DNA from: JAANXG01 sp963731035
Lineage (GTDB): Bacteria > Pseudomonadota > Gammaproteobacteria > Arenicellales > JAANXG01
NCBI GenBank assembly: GCA_963731035.1
Contig: CAVSUY010000022.1
Location: 310,001 to 374,000, forward strand
DNA length: 64,000 bases
Reading direction: 5' to 3'
A program made the position numbers and the translations under genes. Positions 16,872-26,217 of this stretch are shown piece by piece. Every line of letters starts with the position of its first letter. Position 1 is the first letter of the stretch. The notes under the pieces are model-generated. The model was given only the letters and a program-made list of their open reading frames with translations. It was not told the origin of the DNA and made no database searches.

Positions 16872-18176
16872 ATGTTCGGAAAGCACTACCACTTCACAGA
16901 AGGCGGTGAGCGGCTGTTCACCGTCGACCCTCGACCGATCAAGGTCGGACCCGGCGCAACCGCGGAACTGGGTTCGGACGCCAGGTTGCTGAATATCAGC
17001 CGGGCGGCGGTGTTCACCGACAGCGCCGTCCGCCGGCTGGAACCCTGCGAACGCGCCCTGCAGGCGCTTCGCGCAGCCGGGATAGATTTCGAGGTATATG
17101 ACATGACCCGGGTGGAGCCCACCGACCGGTCGTTCATCGAAGCGGGGGAATTCATGAAGGGATGCGGGGCCGACGGCGTGATTTCCATCGGCGGCGGCTC
17201 CGTCATCGACACGGCCAAGGCTGCGTCGCTGCTGTCCACCTATCCGTCCGACTTCCTGGACTACGTGAACAAACCCATCGGCGCCGGGCGCGCCGTGCCT
17301 GGCCCCCTGCCTCCGCACATCGCATGCCCGACGACGTCGGGAACCGGAAGTGAATCGACCGCCGTGGCCGTGTTCGATCTCGAGGCGCAGCAGATCAAGA
17401 CCGGCATCTCTTCGAAGCACCTGAAGCCAAGTCTCGGCGTCATCGACCCGGAGTTCACCTACACCCTGCCGTCACTGGTGACGGCCTCTACGGGCTTCGA
17501 TGTGCTGACTCACGCCATCGAAAGCTACACGGCGGCGCCTTTCACCAGCCGAGGGGCACCCGATGACCCGACCACGCGGCCACCTTACCAGGGCGCCAAT
17601 CCCTACAGCGATGCCGGCAGCCTCGAAGCCGTGCGCCTGGGCGGCAGATACCTGCGGCGGGCGGTCAAGGATTCGTCCGATCACGAGGCCCGGAACGCCA
17701 TGATGTACGCGGCCACCATGGCTGGAATCAGCTTCGGCAACGCAGGTGTCCATATTCCCCATGCCATGAGCTACTCGGTCGCCGGCATGATCCGCCGCTA
17801 TCAGCCCGAGGGCTGGCCGACGGATCACGCAATGTGCCCGCACGGAATCTCGGTGGTGGTCAACGCACCGGCTGCTTTTCGTTTTACCGGTTCCAGTTCC
17901 CCCGAGCGTCACCTGCGCGCCCTGGAGTGCCTCGGTGAATCCATCGAAGGCGTAGACCGGGACGATGCCGGCAAGGCCCTGGCCGAAGCGCTTATAGGGA
18001 TGATGCGGGAGGCGGGCATTCCCAACGGCCTCGGGGATTTGGATTACACGCACGGAGACATCCCCGCACTCGCCGAAGGGGCATACCGGCAGCAACGCCT
18101 GCTGACGCTGGCGCCGCGCACGGTGGAGAAGCGGGACCTCGAGGCACTATACCGGGACGCAATGCGCTACTGGTAG
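16872..18176 (+). CDS. Iron-containing alcohol dehydrogenase, hydroxyacid-oxoacid transhydrogenase type
   Basis: A 434-aa group III iron alcohol dehydrogenase. The glycine-rich nucleotide segment ISIGGGSVIDTAKAAS (about residues 105-120) and the metal-ligand region with DVLTHAIESYTA and the downstream HIPHAMSYSVAG plus DHAMCPHG are visible. The length and the PTTSGTGSEST and HAMSYSVAG blocks match the ADHFE1/HOT branch, which oxidises 4-hydroxybutyrate with 2-oxoglutarate as acceptor. The substrate assignment is by family only; no 4-hydroxybutyrate or succinate-semialdehyde genes are nearby. Confidence 0.85.
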   Translation: MFGKHYHFTEGGERLFTVDPRPIKVGPGATAELGSDARLLNISRAAVFTDSAVRRLEPCERALQALRAAGIDFEVYDMTRVEPTDRSFIEAGEFMKGCGADGVISIGGGSVIDTAKAASLLSTYPSDFLDYVNKPIGAGRAVPGPLPPHIACPTTSGTGSESTAVAVFDLEAQQIKTGISSKHLKPSLGVIDPEFTYTLPSLVTASTGFDVLTHAIESYTAAPFTSRGAPDDPTTRPPYQGANPYSDAGSLEAVRLGGRYLRRAVKDSSDHEARNAMMYAATMAGISFGNAGVHIPHAMSYSVAGMIRRYQPEGWPTDHAMCPHGISVVVNAPAAFRFTGSSSPERHLRALECLGESIEGVDRDDAGKALAEALIGMMREAGIPNGLGDLDYTHGDIPALAEGAYRQQRLLTLAPRTVEKRDLEALYRDAMRYW

Positions 18177-18211
18177 TCCGGGCAGCGTCCGGGACGGGAC
18201 AGCGGCGGGGC

Positions 18212-18655
18212 TCAGGCGTTGAACAGATCGAGCTCGGCGTTCGTCGCCCTGAGCCTATCCACCAGTATGCCCAGCAGATTCCGATAGACAATCCTGCCGA
18301 TACGGTCGTGGTTCTCGAGGATATCGTTCAGCTTATCGTGGCTTATCATGAACAGAACCGACTCCGTCGCGGGCACCACGGAGGCAGCCGCGGGCAACCC
18401 ATCCAGAAACGAGTACTCACCAATCATCATTCCCGGGCCGTGAGACGCCAGTTCGATGCTGCTGCCCACCGAGTCCGACAACCGCACGTCGACCGCCCCC
18501 TCGATCACGATGTAGAAAGCCTTGTTGGCGCGCTGCTCGGCGATAATGGTTTCTCCTGTACGGGCACGCACCCACTCCCCGCCCGCCTCGATCAGCGCGC
18601 ATTCTTGTTCACTCAGCCTGTGAAAGAGTTTGAATCTTCCAAGCGTATTTTGCAT
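18212..18655 (-). CDS. Cyclic nucleotide-binding domain protein (Crp-like sensor without HTH)
   Basis: A 147-aa protein consisting of one cNMP-binding beta-roll (about residues 8-120) with IVIEGAVDVRLS and GEYSFLDGLPAAASVVP, the phosphate-binding cassette region. There is no DNA-binding domain, so it is not a transcription factor on its own. The C-terminal helix IVYRNLLGILVDRLRATNAELDLF may mediate dimerisation. The ATG at 18655 gives the standard N-terminus; a longer in-frame start at 18703 adds 16 atypical residues. It is divergent from cysC and has no clear partner here. Confidence 0.82.
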   Translation of the reverse strand: MQNTLGRFKLFHRLSEQECALIEAGGEWVRARTGETIIAEQRANKAFYIVIEGAVDVRLSDSVGSSIELASHGPGMMIGEYSFLDGLPAAASVVPATESVLFMISHDKLNDILENHDRIGRIVYRNLLGILVDRLRATNAELDLFNA

Positions 18656-18955
18656 AAGACCTTTCCCCAATTGACTCCAACTGCGAGGCCACAGGAAAAG
18701 CATAGCAGGTATTCACGAGCTTGCCCGAAAGTGCCAGGCGGGCCACGAGCCCGCGAGGGGGATACCGGGGCAGACTGGTCCACGTCGATACTTCGCTGAG
18801 GCGCGCTTCATCGCCGGTTCGCGCAGCCACTGGCGGGCGCAAGCCGGCCCGCGGGCTAAAGGTCTGGAAAAATCTTGAATTATCGGTATATTACGCGGCT
18901 TTCGAAACGCGGCCCGGCCCGAAAAGATCCACGCTCCAAACCTATCCAATAGCCA

Positions 18956-19609
18956 ATGACCAAACCCGACGCACTCAAAGACCAGGAAGATGATCCGCGG
19001 CACACTCCTAGCCGCGCGACAAACGTCGTCTGGCACGATCTGTATCTCAATAAGAAAACCCGCGCCAGCCTGAAGAGCCAGCACCCTTGTTTATTGTGGT
19101 TTACAGGCTTGTCCGGCGCCGGCAAGTCCACTATCGCGAACATTGTTGAGCAGAAACTCAACGCCGCAGGGAAACATACCTACCTGCTCGATGGTGACAA
19201 CATCCGACACGGTCTGAACCGTGATCTCGGCTTCTCCAGCGACGAGCGGATAGAGAACATTCGGCGAGTCGGGGAAGTGGGCAAGCTGTTCGTTGACGCG
19301 GGTCTTATCACTCTGGCTTCCTTCATCTCCCCGTTCCGAAGCGACCGCATGATCGTTCGCGAACTGTTCGAGCCCAACGAGTTTCTCGAGGTGTTCGTTT
19401 CCGCTCCGCTAAGCGTGTGCGAGCAGCGCGATCCCAAAGGTCTCTACAAGAAGGCACGAAGCGGGCAGATCCCCAACTTCACCGGCGTGGACTCGCCCTA
19501 CGAGTCGCCGGAACAGCCGGAGCTCGTTTTGGACACTACAGAGGGCACTCCGGAACATTGCGCTGACGCGCTCATCGGCTACATCCTCAAGCACGGCTAT
19601 ATCGACTGA
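18956..19609 (+). CDS. cysC: Adenylylsulfate kinase
   Basis: A 217-aa APS kinase that phosphorylates adenosine 5'-phosphosulfate to PAPS. Walker A is GLSGAGKST (residues 51-59); DGDNIRHGLNRDLGFS and the IRRVGEVGKLF block are the APS-binding signature, and DPKGLYKKAR the lid region. It has a 40-residue N-terminal extension (with HDLYLNKKTRASLK) common to CysC of this type. It is free-standing, with no cysDN nearby, so PAPS for sulfation or assimilation must use ATP sulfurylase encoded elsewhere. The 252-bp gap upstream holds no other gene. Confidence 0.93.
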   Translation: MTKPDALKDQEDDPRHTPSRATNVVWHDLYLNKKTRASLKSQHPCLLWFTGLSGAGKSTIANIVEQKLNAAGKHTYLLDGDNIRHGLNRDLGFSSDERIENIRRVGEVGKLFVDAGLITLASFISPFRSDRMIVRELFEPNEFLEVFVSAPLSVCEQRDPKGLYKKARSGQIPNFTGVDSPYESPEQPELVLDTTEGTPEHCADALIGYILKHGYID

Positions 19610-19720
19610 CCGGATGCCCGGCCGACGGCGCCGAATCGCTGACGCCGGCATCGACTTCGCCTGATCGCCGGTCTCGAGCCGGGGCTGGGCCGGGAACGGC
19701 GCGAACGTCATTGTCCCAAT

Positions 19721-19751
19721 AAAAAAAGGCGGGCCCGCAGACCCGCCTTTA
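19721..19751 (-). terminator. Terminator of the peptide ABC operon
   Basis: On the minus strand AAAGGCGGGTCTG folds with the GCCCGCCTTTTTTT segment, giving a strong stem followed by seven T. It lies 31 bp past the ABC ATPase stop. The stem is nearly symmetric and could also stop cysC transcripts from the other side. Confidence 0.85.
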
Positions 19752-19781
19752 GTTCGGCGATTGTTATTTTGGGTCCCTCTT

Positions 19782-21899
19782 CTATTTGCTGGTTGTCTCC
19801 GTCGAACTCTTAATACGTTCCTCGGTCGTGGGCACGTGGATGACCGGCTCCACTTTTTTCAGCTCCTCCAGGGGTATGTGGCAGGTAATGACGTGGCCCG
19901 GCGCCACTTGCTGCTGGGGAGGCGGCTCGTTATCACAGATTTCACCGATCTTGCGGTGACAGCGGGTACTGAATGGACAGCCCTTGGGTGGGTTTATGAC
20001 GCTGGGCAAGTCGCCTTCCAGCACGATCTCCCGCTTGGTGACCTCAGGGTCGGCGATCGGTACCGCGGACAGAAGCGCCTCCGTGTACGGGCAGTAGGGA
20101 GGGTCGAATATCTGTTGGGTGGAGCCTCGCTCCAAGATCCATCCCAGATACATCACCACGATCCGGTCCGCCAGGTAACGCACCACCGACAGGTCGTGGC
20201 TGATGAACAGCAGTGTCGTGTGGTAGTCGCGCTGGATATCGGTGAGCAGGTCGGTCACAGCCGCCGCCACCGAGACATCAAGCGCCGATACGGGCTCATC
20301 CGCGATGACCATTGCGGGGTGCCCCGCGAAGGCCCGCGCAATACCTACGCGTTGCTTCTGGCCGCCTGAGAGCTGCCGCGGCCGCCGGTAATAGAAGTCG
20401 CGCGGCAACTTGACGATATCGAGCAGCTCGAGCACGCGTTCCCGCACCTTCTCATCGTCCTTTTCGCCGCCCAAGCGTTTGATAACGCGGCCAATCTGGC
20501 TGCCGACGGTATGGCTCGGATTCAGGGTGTCGAAAGGATTCTGGAACACCATTTGCAGTGCCGATATCTGCTTAGGTGACCGGTCACGAACCCCGAGCGT
20601 TGCAAAGTCCGCGTCGCCTACTCTGATCGCGCCATCGGTAGCGGTCTCGAGGCCCATCAAGACTTTGGCAAACGTCGACTTGCCACAGCCGGATTCACCG
20701 ACAATCGCCACGGTTTCTCCCTTGTGAGCTGAAAACGTCAACTCCTGGTTCGCCTTGACATATTTCGTCATCTTACCGGTCAAGATCGCCTTGAGAGACC
20801 TGTCGTGGACTTCATAGTATTTCTGCATCTTATCCACTTCCATGATGGTCTCCCCGATCTCCGAAGCCACCTTTTCCGGCTCGCTTGGGATGTCGGCCTT
20901 CTGATCAATCTCCTGCCACCGGCAGCAGCGTACCCGATGATCCGCGGCACTCCCGGTCACATGTTCCATCGGGATATGTGTCGTGTCGCAACGTCCGGAA
21001 ATGGCGTGATCGCAGCGTGGATTGAAGTAGCATCCGGAAGGACGCTCATGCGGCAGCGGCAATTGGCCTCTGATCGGCTTCAAAGGGGCCGCGTTCTTGT
21101 CGGCCGTGGGCAGTGGAATACAGCCGAACAACCCATGGGTATAGGGATGCCGTGGCCAGGTGAACAGCGAGTCGATGGTTCCCTCCTCCACCACTTCCCC
21201 GGAATACATCACGAACACCCGGTTGCAGGTCTCGAGTATCAGGCCCAGGTTATGGGAGATATAGATCTGGGCGGTGTTGAACTTCTCGCTGATGTCGGCA
21301 ATCAGCTTCACGATACCGGCCTCGACGGTCACATCCAGCGCCGTTGTGGGCTCGTCGAGCAGCAACAGAGATGGGTTGGACAGCAGGCCCATTGCAATGA
21401 CCACCCGCTGTTGCTGGCCGCCCGAAATCTGGTGCGGATAGGCATCCATCACGCGTTCCGGATCGGGCAGCTTCACGTCTTCCAGCATTTTCAGCGAGCG
21501 GGCGCGTGCCTCCTGTTCGCTGATGTTCTCGTGATACAAGGGCACTTCCATGAGCTGCTCGCCACATTTCATGCTCGGATTCAGCGATGCAAACGGCTCC
21601 TGGTAAATCATTGCCAGTTCCGAGCCTCGCAGGCTGCGCAGCTCGTCGTCGGTCATCTTGGTCATGTCCCGTCCCTTGAACAGAATTTCGCCGCCTGTTA
21701 TGGCACCGTTGTTCCCAAGGTGCTGCATGATCGCCATGGCGACGGTGGACTTCCCGCACCCCGACTCCCCCACCAGACCGATGGATTCGCCCGGATACAC
21801 GGTGAGATCGAAATCCACCACCGCCGGAATCTCGCCGGCACGGGTGTAGTAGGAGATCGACAGGTTCTTGCACTCAAGTACAGGTGTCTCGTCAGACAT
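19782..21899 (-). CDS. Fused dipeptide/oligopeptide ABC transporter ATPase (DppD-DppF type)
   Basis: A 705-aa protein made of two complete ABC ATPase domains in one chain: domain 1 about residues 8-330 and domain 2 about 350-690. Each has the Walker A GESGCGKST, an LSGGQ-type signature (QISGGQQQRV and QLSGGQKQRV), a Walker B and the C-terminal oligopeptide-transporter extension with a Cys cluster. Most Dpp/Opp systems have two separate ATPases, so this is a natural fusion. The ATG at 21899 is preceded by GGGAGG; a TTG at 21923 would overlap the permease stop. Last gene of the operon, followed by a terminator. Confidence 0.92.
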   Translation of the reverse strand: MSDETPVLECKNLSISYYTRAGEIPAVVDFDLTVYPGESIGLVGESGCGKSTVAMAIMQHLGNNGAITGGEILFKGRDMTKMTDDELRSLRGSELAMIYQEPFASLNPSMKCGEQLMEVPLYHENISEQEARARSLKMLEDVKLPDPERVMDAYPHQISGGQQQRVVIAMGLLSNPSLLLLDEPTTALDVTVEAGIVKLIADISEKFNTAQIYISHNLGLILETCNRVFVMYSGEVVEEGTIDSLFTWPRHPYTHGLFGCIPLPTADKNAAPLKPIRGQLPLPHERPSGCYFNPRCDHAISGRCDTTHIPMEHVTGSAADHRVRCCRWQEIDQKADIPSEPEKVASEIGETIMEVDKMQKYYEVHDRSLKAILTGKMTKYVKANQELTFSAHKGETVAIVGESGCGKSTFAKVLMGLETATDGAIRVGDADFATLGVRDRSPKQISALQMVFQNPFDTLNPSHTVGSQIGRVIKRLGGEKDDEKVRERVLELLDIVKLPRDFYYRRPRQLSGGQKQRVGIARAFAGHPAMVIADEPVSALDVSVAAAVTDLLTDIQRDYHTTLLFISHDLSVVRYLADRIVVMYLGWILERGSTQQIFDPPYCPYTEALLSAVPIADPEVTKREIVLEGDLPSVINPPKGCPFSTRCHRKIGEICDNEPPPQQQVAPGHVITCHIPLEELKKVEPVIHVPTTEERIKSSTETTSK

Positions 21900-21919
21900 T
21901 TGTCTATAGCCTCCCGACT

Positions 21920-22825
21920 TCAATCGCGCAGCGATATTTCGCGCAGGCCATCGGCCAGCATGTTGAAACCCAGAATCAGCGAGGACAGCGCAATGGCCGG
22001 AACCAGCATCATGTGGCCGGCGAAGCTACCCAGCGGCACCGCCTCCTTGATCATCAGGCCCCAATCGGGAGCCGGCGGCGGCAGTCCCAGACCCAAAAAG
22101 CCGAGGGTGGCGATGGCCACCACGGTGTAGCCCAGTCGCAGGCAGGAATCCACGATCAACGGCCCGCGGGCATTGGGCAACAGTTCCACCAGCATGATGA
22201 ACCAAGCCGATTCGCCGCGCGTCTGCGCGGCAAACACATAGTCACGTGTTCGCAGATCCAGGATGAGGCCCCGTACGATACGCATGATGCCGGGTGCCGA
22301 TGCGAAGGTAACCGCGATGACGATATTGATGCCGGACGCCCCGAGGATGGTAATGATGATCACGAACAGGATCATTACCGGGAAGGAAAGTAATACATTG
22401 GCAACGAAGGAGATGAGCTCGTCCCACCAACCGCCCAGGTAGCCCGCCACGCAGCCCATGCTCATCCCGACTAAGTAGGCCACAACGGTGGACAGAGACG
22501 CCCAGATGAGGACACGCTGGGAACCCCAAATGACTCGGGACAGGATATCGCGTCCCTTGTGGTCCGTTCCCAGCCAGAAATGACCGCCGTCAGGGGCTAT
22601 GGCGCCGATGGCCTTGAACGGTACCATCGGCTGCAACGGGTCATACAACGGAAGCGTCGGCGCCAGTATGGCCATCAACACCCAGAACAGCACCAGGGCT
22701 GCACCGACCATGCCGACGGGCGACTCTCTCAGCAGGGTCAGCGGACCGAACGTTCTGCGGAGTCGCGAGGGCGGCGTGGGCGTGTGCGTGGCTTCGGCCG
22801 AAGGAGATGTAACATCGTTGGACAT
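21920..22825 (-). CDS. Peptide ABC transporter permease, DppC type
   Basis: A 301-aa inner-membrane permease with a cytoplasmic N-terminus rich in Pro/Ser/Thr, a first TM helix (about 38-60) and five further helices. The EAA-like loop with FVFAAQTRGESAWFIMLVELLPNARGPLIV contacts the ATPase. GTDHKGRDILSRVIWG is the DppC signature. It pairs with the preceding permease (12-bp gap) and is followed after 20 bp by the fused ATPase. Confidence 0.92.
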   Translation of the reverse strand: MSNDVTSPSAEATHTPTPPSRLRRTFGPLTLLRESPVGMVGAALVLFWVLMAILAPTLPLYDPLQPMVPFKAIGAIAPDGGHFWLGTDHKGRDILSRVIWGSQRVLIWASLSTVVAYLVGMSMGCVAGYLGGWWDELISFVANVLLSFPVMILFVIIITILGASGINIVIAVTFASAPGIMRIVRGLILDLRTRDYVFAAQTRGESAWFIMLVELLPNARGPLIVDSCLRLGYTVVAIATLGFLGLGLPPPAPDWGLMIKEAVPLGSFAGHMMLVPAIALSSLILGFNMLADGLREISLRD

Positions 22826-22837
22826 TTCTCTGTACCT

Positions 22838-23767
22838 CTAGAAACGAATCCGCGGATTCAGCAGGGTGTAGCCGACGTCCGAGATGAATTGCGAGAACAC
22901 GGCCACGAAGACAGCGACGAGCGTACACGCCTCAATTACATAGATGTCACCGAACAGGGCGGCATCGTACAGCAGGCTGCCGAAACCCTTGTAGGCGAAG
23001 AACACTTCCACCACGATCACACCGGACAGCAACCAGTTCAGCTGCAGCATGATGACCGTAAACGGCGCGATCAGCGCGTTGCGCAACGCATGCCGGACAA
23101 TAACCCTTCGGTACGGAATACCCTTGAGGATCGCCGTGCGGACATATTGCGAGGTCATTACCTCCGCCATGGATGCCCTGGTCATGCGAGCCACGTAGCC
23201 CATATCGTAGATCAGCAGGACACCGACCGGCAGTATCAGTTGTTTGATATCGAACCCGTTGGACATGGCGGATGTCCCCGGCAGCCAGTCGAGCCAGAAC
23301 ACGAATATGGCGGTGAGGAAGGTGGCGATCGCGAACTCGGGCACGGACGTCGTCACGACCGCCGTGACTGATATTGCCCTGTCCCGGAAGGAACCCTCCT
23401 TCATCCCCGCGAATATTCCCATGGTCAGCGAGATGGGTACCATCAACAGGAACAGACCGAGGGCCAGAATACCGGTATTCTTCAGCCTGCTCCCAAGGAC
23501 CTGCGACACAGGCACCTTCAGCTGGATGGACTGGCCGAAATCCCCCCGCATGGCGTCGTACACCCACACTACATAGCGTTCCAGGAACGGTCTGTCGTAA
23601 CCATTCTTCTCCAGCCAGATTTCCCTCTGCTCCTGGGACGAATACGGACCGAGCACCTTGCCGGCGACCTCCAGCTTGTCCGTTTCAAACAAAGCAAACA
23701 GGATGAATGAGACCACCAGCATGATAAGCATCATGGAGGCAAGTCGCTTAAGGGTGAGAATTAGCAT
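22838..23767 (-). CDS. Peptide ABC transporter permease, DppB type
   Basis: A 309-aa permease with an N-terminal TM helix, a periplasmic loop (residues 35-100 with LEKNGYDRPFLERYVVW) and five more helices. The coupling motif RMTRASMAEVMTSQYVRTAILKG is typical of DppB. It is separated from the binding-protein gene by 720 bp that contain a vestigial second binding-protein gene, so its expression may depend on readthrough past the hairpin at 24445-24469 or a separate promoter. Confidence 0.92.
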   Translation of the reverse strand: MLILTLKRLASMMLIMLVVSFILFALFETDKLEVAGKVLGPYSSQEQREIWLEKNGYDRPFLERYVVWVYDAMRGDFGQSIQLKVPVSQVLGSRLKNTGILALGLFLLMVPISLTMGIFAGMKEGSFRDRAISVTAVVTTSVPEFAIATFLTAIFVFWLDWLPGTSAMSNGFDIKQLILPVGVLLIYDMGYVARMTRASMAEVMTSQYVRTAILKGIPYRRVIVRHALRNALIAPFTVIMLQLNWLLSGVIVVEVFFAYKGFGSLLYDAALFGDIYVIEACTLVAVFVAVFSQFISDVGYTLLNPRIRF

Positions 23768-23898
23768 TTTTGTAACTTCCCGTCGGTTATCGGCCTATGC
23801 GCCGAACCTCAAAGACAAAGACGGCAATGGCACCACCTGTAGGACACAACGAACCCTTGCGCACACATGGGGTTTTGTCGCGAACGGAGTGCTACGTC

Positions 23899-24048
23899 TC
23901 AATCCACATCGGTTGACACCGCGGACAAAGCCGGCGGCGTTGCGGATCGATAGGAATCACTGCGGTCGGTGCGTCCTTCTTTCAGATCCATCGTCAGACC
24001 GTAGACCAGGGGATACACGCGGCGGTCGCGTTTCAGACGCTTGCTCAT
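23899..24048 (-). pseudogene. Vestigial second copy of the ABC binding-protein gene (5' and 3' ends only)
   Basis: The ATG at 24048 opens MSKRLKRDRRVYPLVYGL, which matches the intact binding protein's N-terminus (MSKRLKLDRRVHPLIHDL) for about 30 codons. It then diverges and stops 49 codons in. Just before the stop the DNA reads GTGGATTGAGACGTAGCA, matching the last codons (VWIET) and stop of the intact gene in another frame. Similarity also continues about 85 bp upstream of the ATG, including the GGAGG ribosome site. It therefore looks like a duplicated gene that lost about 1.6 kb of its interior. The 49-codon frame still has a good ribosome-binding site. Confidence 0.75.
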
Positions 24049-24444
24049 AAAGACTCCTCCAAAGGTTATATTCCCACTCTCAGCCTGGAGGTGGGCACGA
24101 TCAAAGTCTCAAAGCGCAGGCGTTTTGCCTGCAAGAGGCACGCCTTTTCTGGGTAATCGCGGCAACAACCATAACGGAAATCGGCGCGATGAGCAACAAT
24201 GCGGCCCGCGACCGGGTGTTGCCGACACGCGCCGGCAGGCAGGATTTCAGGCGGCACGGATTAGCGCCGCTTCACGGCGTCTGATCAACAAGAAGGGTCG
24301 GTTCAATCCAAGCAACGCCTCGATTCGCTCGCCCGAAACCCCGTCCACGACGCAAACAACTCAACGCGCGTCGCATTCATTATTCCAATCAGGGGCCCGA
24401 ATCGCGCCGGAACTGTGAACGACCTCGAGGAGGTGGCCGCGTGA

Positions 24445-24469
24445 GGGGCCGCGCAGTACGCGCGGCCCC
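24445..24469 (-). terminator. Strong GC hairpin downstream of the binding-protein gene
   Basis: GGGGCCGCGC (24445-24454) pairs perfectly with GCGCGGCCCC (24460-24469) across a five-base loop, 17 bp after the stop codon. There is no T tract, so it is more likely an mRNA-stabilising or partial-attenuation hairpin that lets the binding protein be made in excess over the permeases. The rest of 24049-24486 contains only the duplicated leader of the vestigial copy. Confidence 0.6.
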
Positions 24470-24486
24470 CAACTGCGGACGGGCTG

Positions 24487-26217
24487 CTACGTTTCGATCC
24501 ACACCTTGTCGAACTGGTGATAAAGCGTCGGCTGAAGCTGGTAATTCTTCACCTTCTTGCTTGCGGCCGTCAGCTTCGGCACCCAGACCGGCTGGGACAT
24601 CACCGCGTCCCTCTGCAGTATGAATTCGACCTTCTGCATCTTTGCGCGGCGCGTGTCGACATCGAGTTCTCGTTCCGCCTCGTCCAGGGCGGTGTCGAAC
24701 TCCTGGCTGCAGTAGTGCGTTTCGTTCCACGGCACCCCGCAGCGATAACCCAGACTCAGCACCATCGTTCCCAAGGGGCGCTGCACCCATTCGGTTATGC
24801 CCAAAGGAGTGGTTTCCCAGACTTCCCAGTATTTGGATGCGGGCATGACATTCAGGGTCAGGTTCACGCCCGCCTTCGCCAGCTCCTGCTTCCAGATCTC
24901 ACACTGCTGTTGCATGTACGCGCCTCCGGTGTTGCCGCAGTCGATCTTGAGATCCAGGCCATTGGCGTGGCCGGCGTCCGCCAGCAGCGCCTTGGCCTTC
25001 TCGATGTCCTGCTTGGGCTTGGGCAGCTTGTAGTATTCCGGATGAATGGGCGAGACGTGGTGATGCTCGCCGTATGCGGACATGCCCCCGAACATCAGGT
25101 CCGGATATCTATCGACGTTGGTGCAAATCTGCAGAGCCTGTCGTACCCGCTTGTCGTCGAACGGCTTCTTGTCCACCTGGAAACGCATCACCGACGTGGT
25201 GGCCGTGGTCTTGGTCAGCACGTTCACGTCCGGCAGCGACTGCGCCATCTTCAACGAGGCGATATCGAACTGGTAGATGGCATCCACCTGGCCCGACGCG
25301 AGCGCCGCCAGCTGCGCCGACCCCTCGGAGCCGTGGTCGATGTAGTGAATCTCGTCGAGATAAATGGGCCCGCCCAGGTAGGGCTGCTTCACGTCCTTGG
25401 CCCAGTAAGGCCGGTCCGCCCGTTTGAGGATGGCGGTGGATCCCACCACGTGCTTGACCAGCTTGTAGGGCCCCGTGCCGTTGGGATCTTCCGTCAAGTT
25501 GCCCTTGAACCCGCGGTGCACGATGGCGGTTGGGTAATTGTACAAGTTTTCGGGAATGGCAAGCTGCGGCGACTTGTTCTTCAGCTTGATGGTGTGATCA
25601 TCGATTTTCGTGAGGGCACCGTCGATCATGCGCTTGGACATCACTGCCTTGCCATCCTTATCCTTCTTACCGGCATCGTATTCCTCCACCATGCCCGCGA
25701 AAAGGCCGATATTCGAGGAACCGGTCTTCGGGTCCAGCCAGCGCTCAAAGTTGAACAGAACATCGTCGGCGTTGAACTCGTCGCCGTTGTGCCACTTCAC
25801 TCCCTTGGCCAGATGGAAGGTCCACTCTGTAAGATCGTCGGACGCCTCCCATTTCCTCGCCAGATAAGGACGAGTGATGTTGTCCGCCCCGGTGATCGTT
25901 AGATACTCCACGAAATGGCGGGCGACGTTGGACTTCTGGACCCAGTCGAAGAGAGCCGGGTCGGTCATCTCCTGCACCTCCATGGACACCCGGAACGTAC
26001 CGCCCATCTTCGGCGTGCCTTCCGCCGCGTGCGCGACCGGCATCAGGTACTCCCCGGTAATCCGTCCCGCCAGGGCATAGGCCGACGCCGCGGACAGACC
26101 CAGCAGCGTTGTCATTCGAAGAAAGTGGCGACGGTCGATCCGGCCTTTTTGCAGATCCACCGTCAGATCGTGGATAAGGGGATGTACGCGGCGGTCCAGT
26201 TTCAGACGCTTGCTCAT
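24487..26217 (-). CDS. Peptide ABC transporter substrate-binding protein (family 5), Tat-exported
   Basis: A 576-aa solute-binding protein. The N-terminus is long (about 30 residues, KLDRRVHPLIHDLTVDLQKG) before a twin-arginine motif DRRHFLRMTT and a hydrophobic segment, so export by the Tat pathway is likely. The mature part has the family 5 order: YLTITGADNITRPYLARKWE, WTFHLAKGVKWHNGDEFNADDV and NGTGPYKLVK. The ATG at 26217 has GGAGGAA five bases upstream; the frame extends to 26346 but without support. It binds peptides or a related cationic solute; specificity is unknown. The gene precedes a degraded duplicate of its own ends, then the permease genes. Confidence 0.9.
   Translation of the reverse strand: MSKRLKLDRRVHPLIHDLTVDLQKGRIDRRHFLRMTTLLGLSAASAYALAGRITGEYLMPVAHAAEGTPKMGGTFRVSMEVQEMTDPALFDWVQKSNVARHFVEYLTITGADNITRPYLARKWEASDDLTEWTFHLAKGVKWHNGDEFNADDVLFNFERWLDPKTGSSNIGLFAGMVEEYDAGKKDKDGKAVMSKRMIDGALTKIDDHTIKLKNKSPQLAIPENLYNYPTAIVHRGFKGNLTEDPNGTGPYKLVKHVVGSTAILKRADRPYWAKDVKQPYLGGPIYLDEIHYIDHGSEGSAQLAALASGQVDAIYQFDIASLKMAQSLPDVNVLTKTTATTSVMRFQVDKKPFDDKRVRQALQICTNVDRYPDLMFGGMSAYGEHHHVSPIHPEYYKLPKPKQDIEKAKALLADAGHANGLDLKIDCGNTGGAYMQQQCEIWKQELAKAGVNLTLNVMPASKYWEVWETTPLGITEWVQRPLGTMVLSLGYRCGVPWNETHYCSQEFDTALDEAERELDVDTRRAKMQKVEFILQRDAVMSQPVWVPKLTAASKKVKNYQLQPTLYHQFDKVWIET

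Noticed and set aside
24517..25902. A 461-codon open frame antisense to the ABC binding-protein gene
   Set aside because: Its composition mirrors the GC-rich third-position pattern of the real gene on the other strand; no domain is recognisable.
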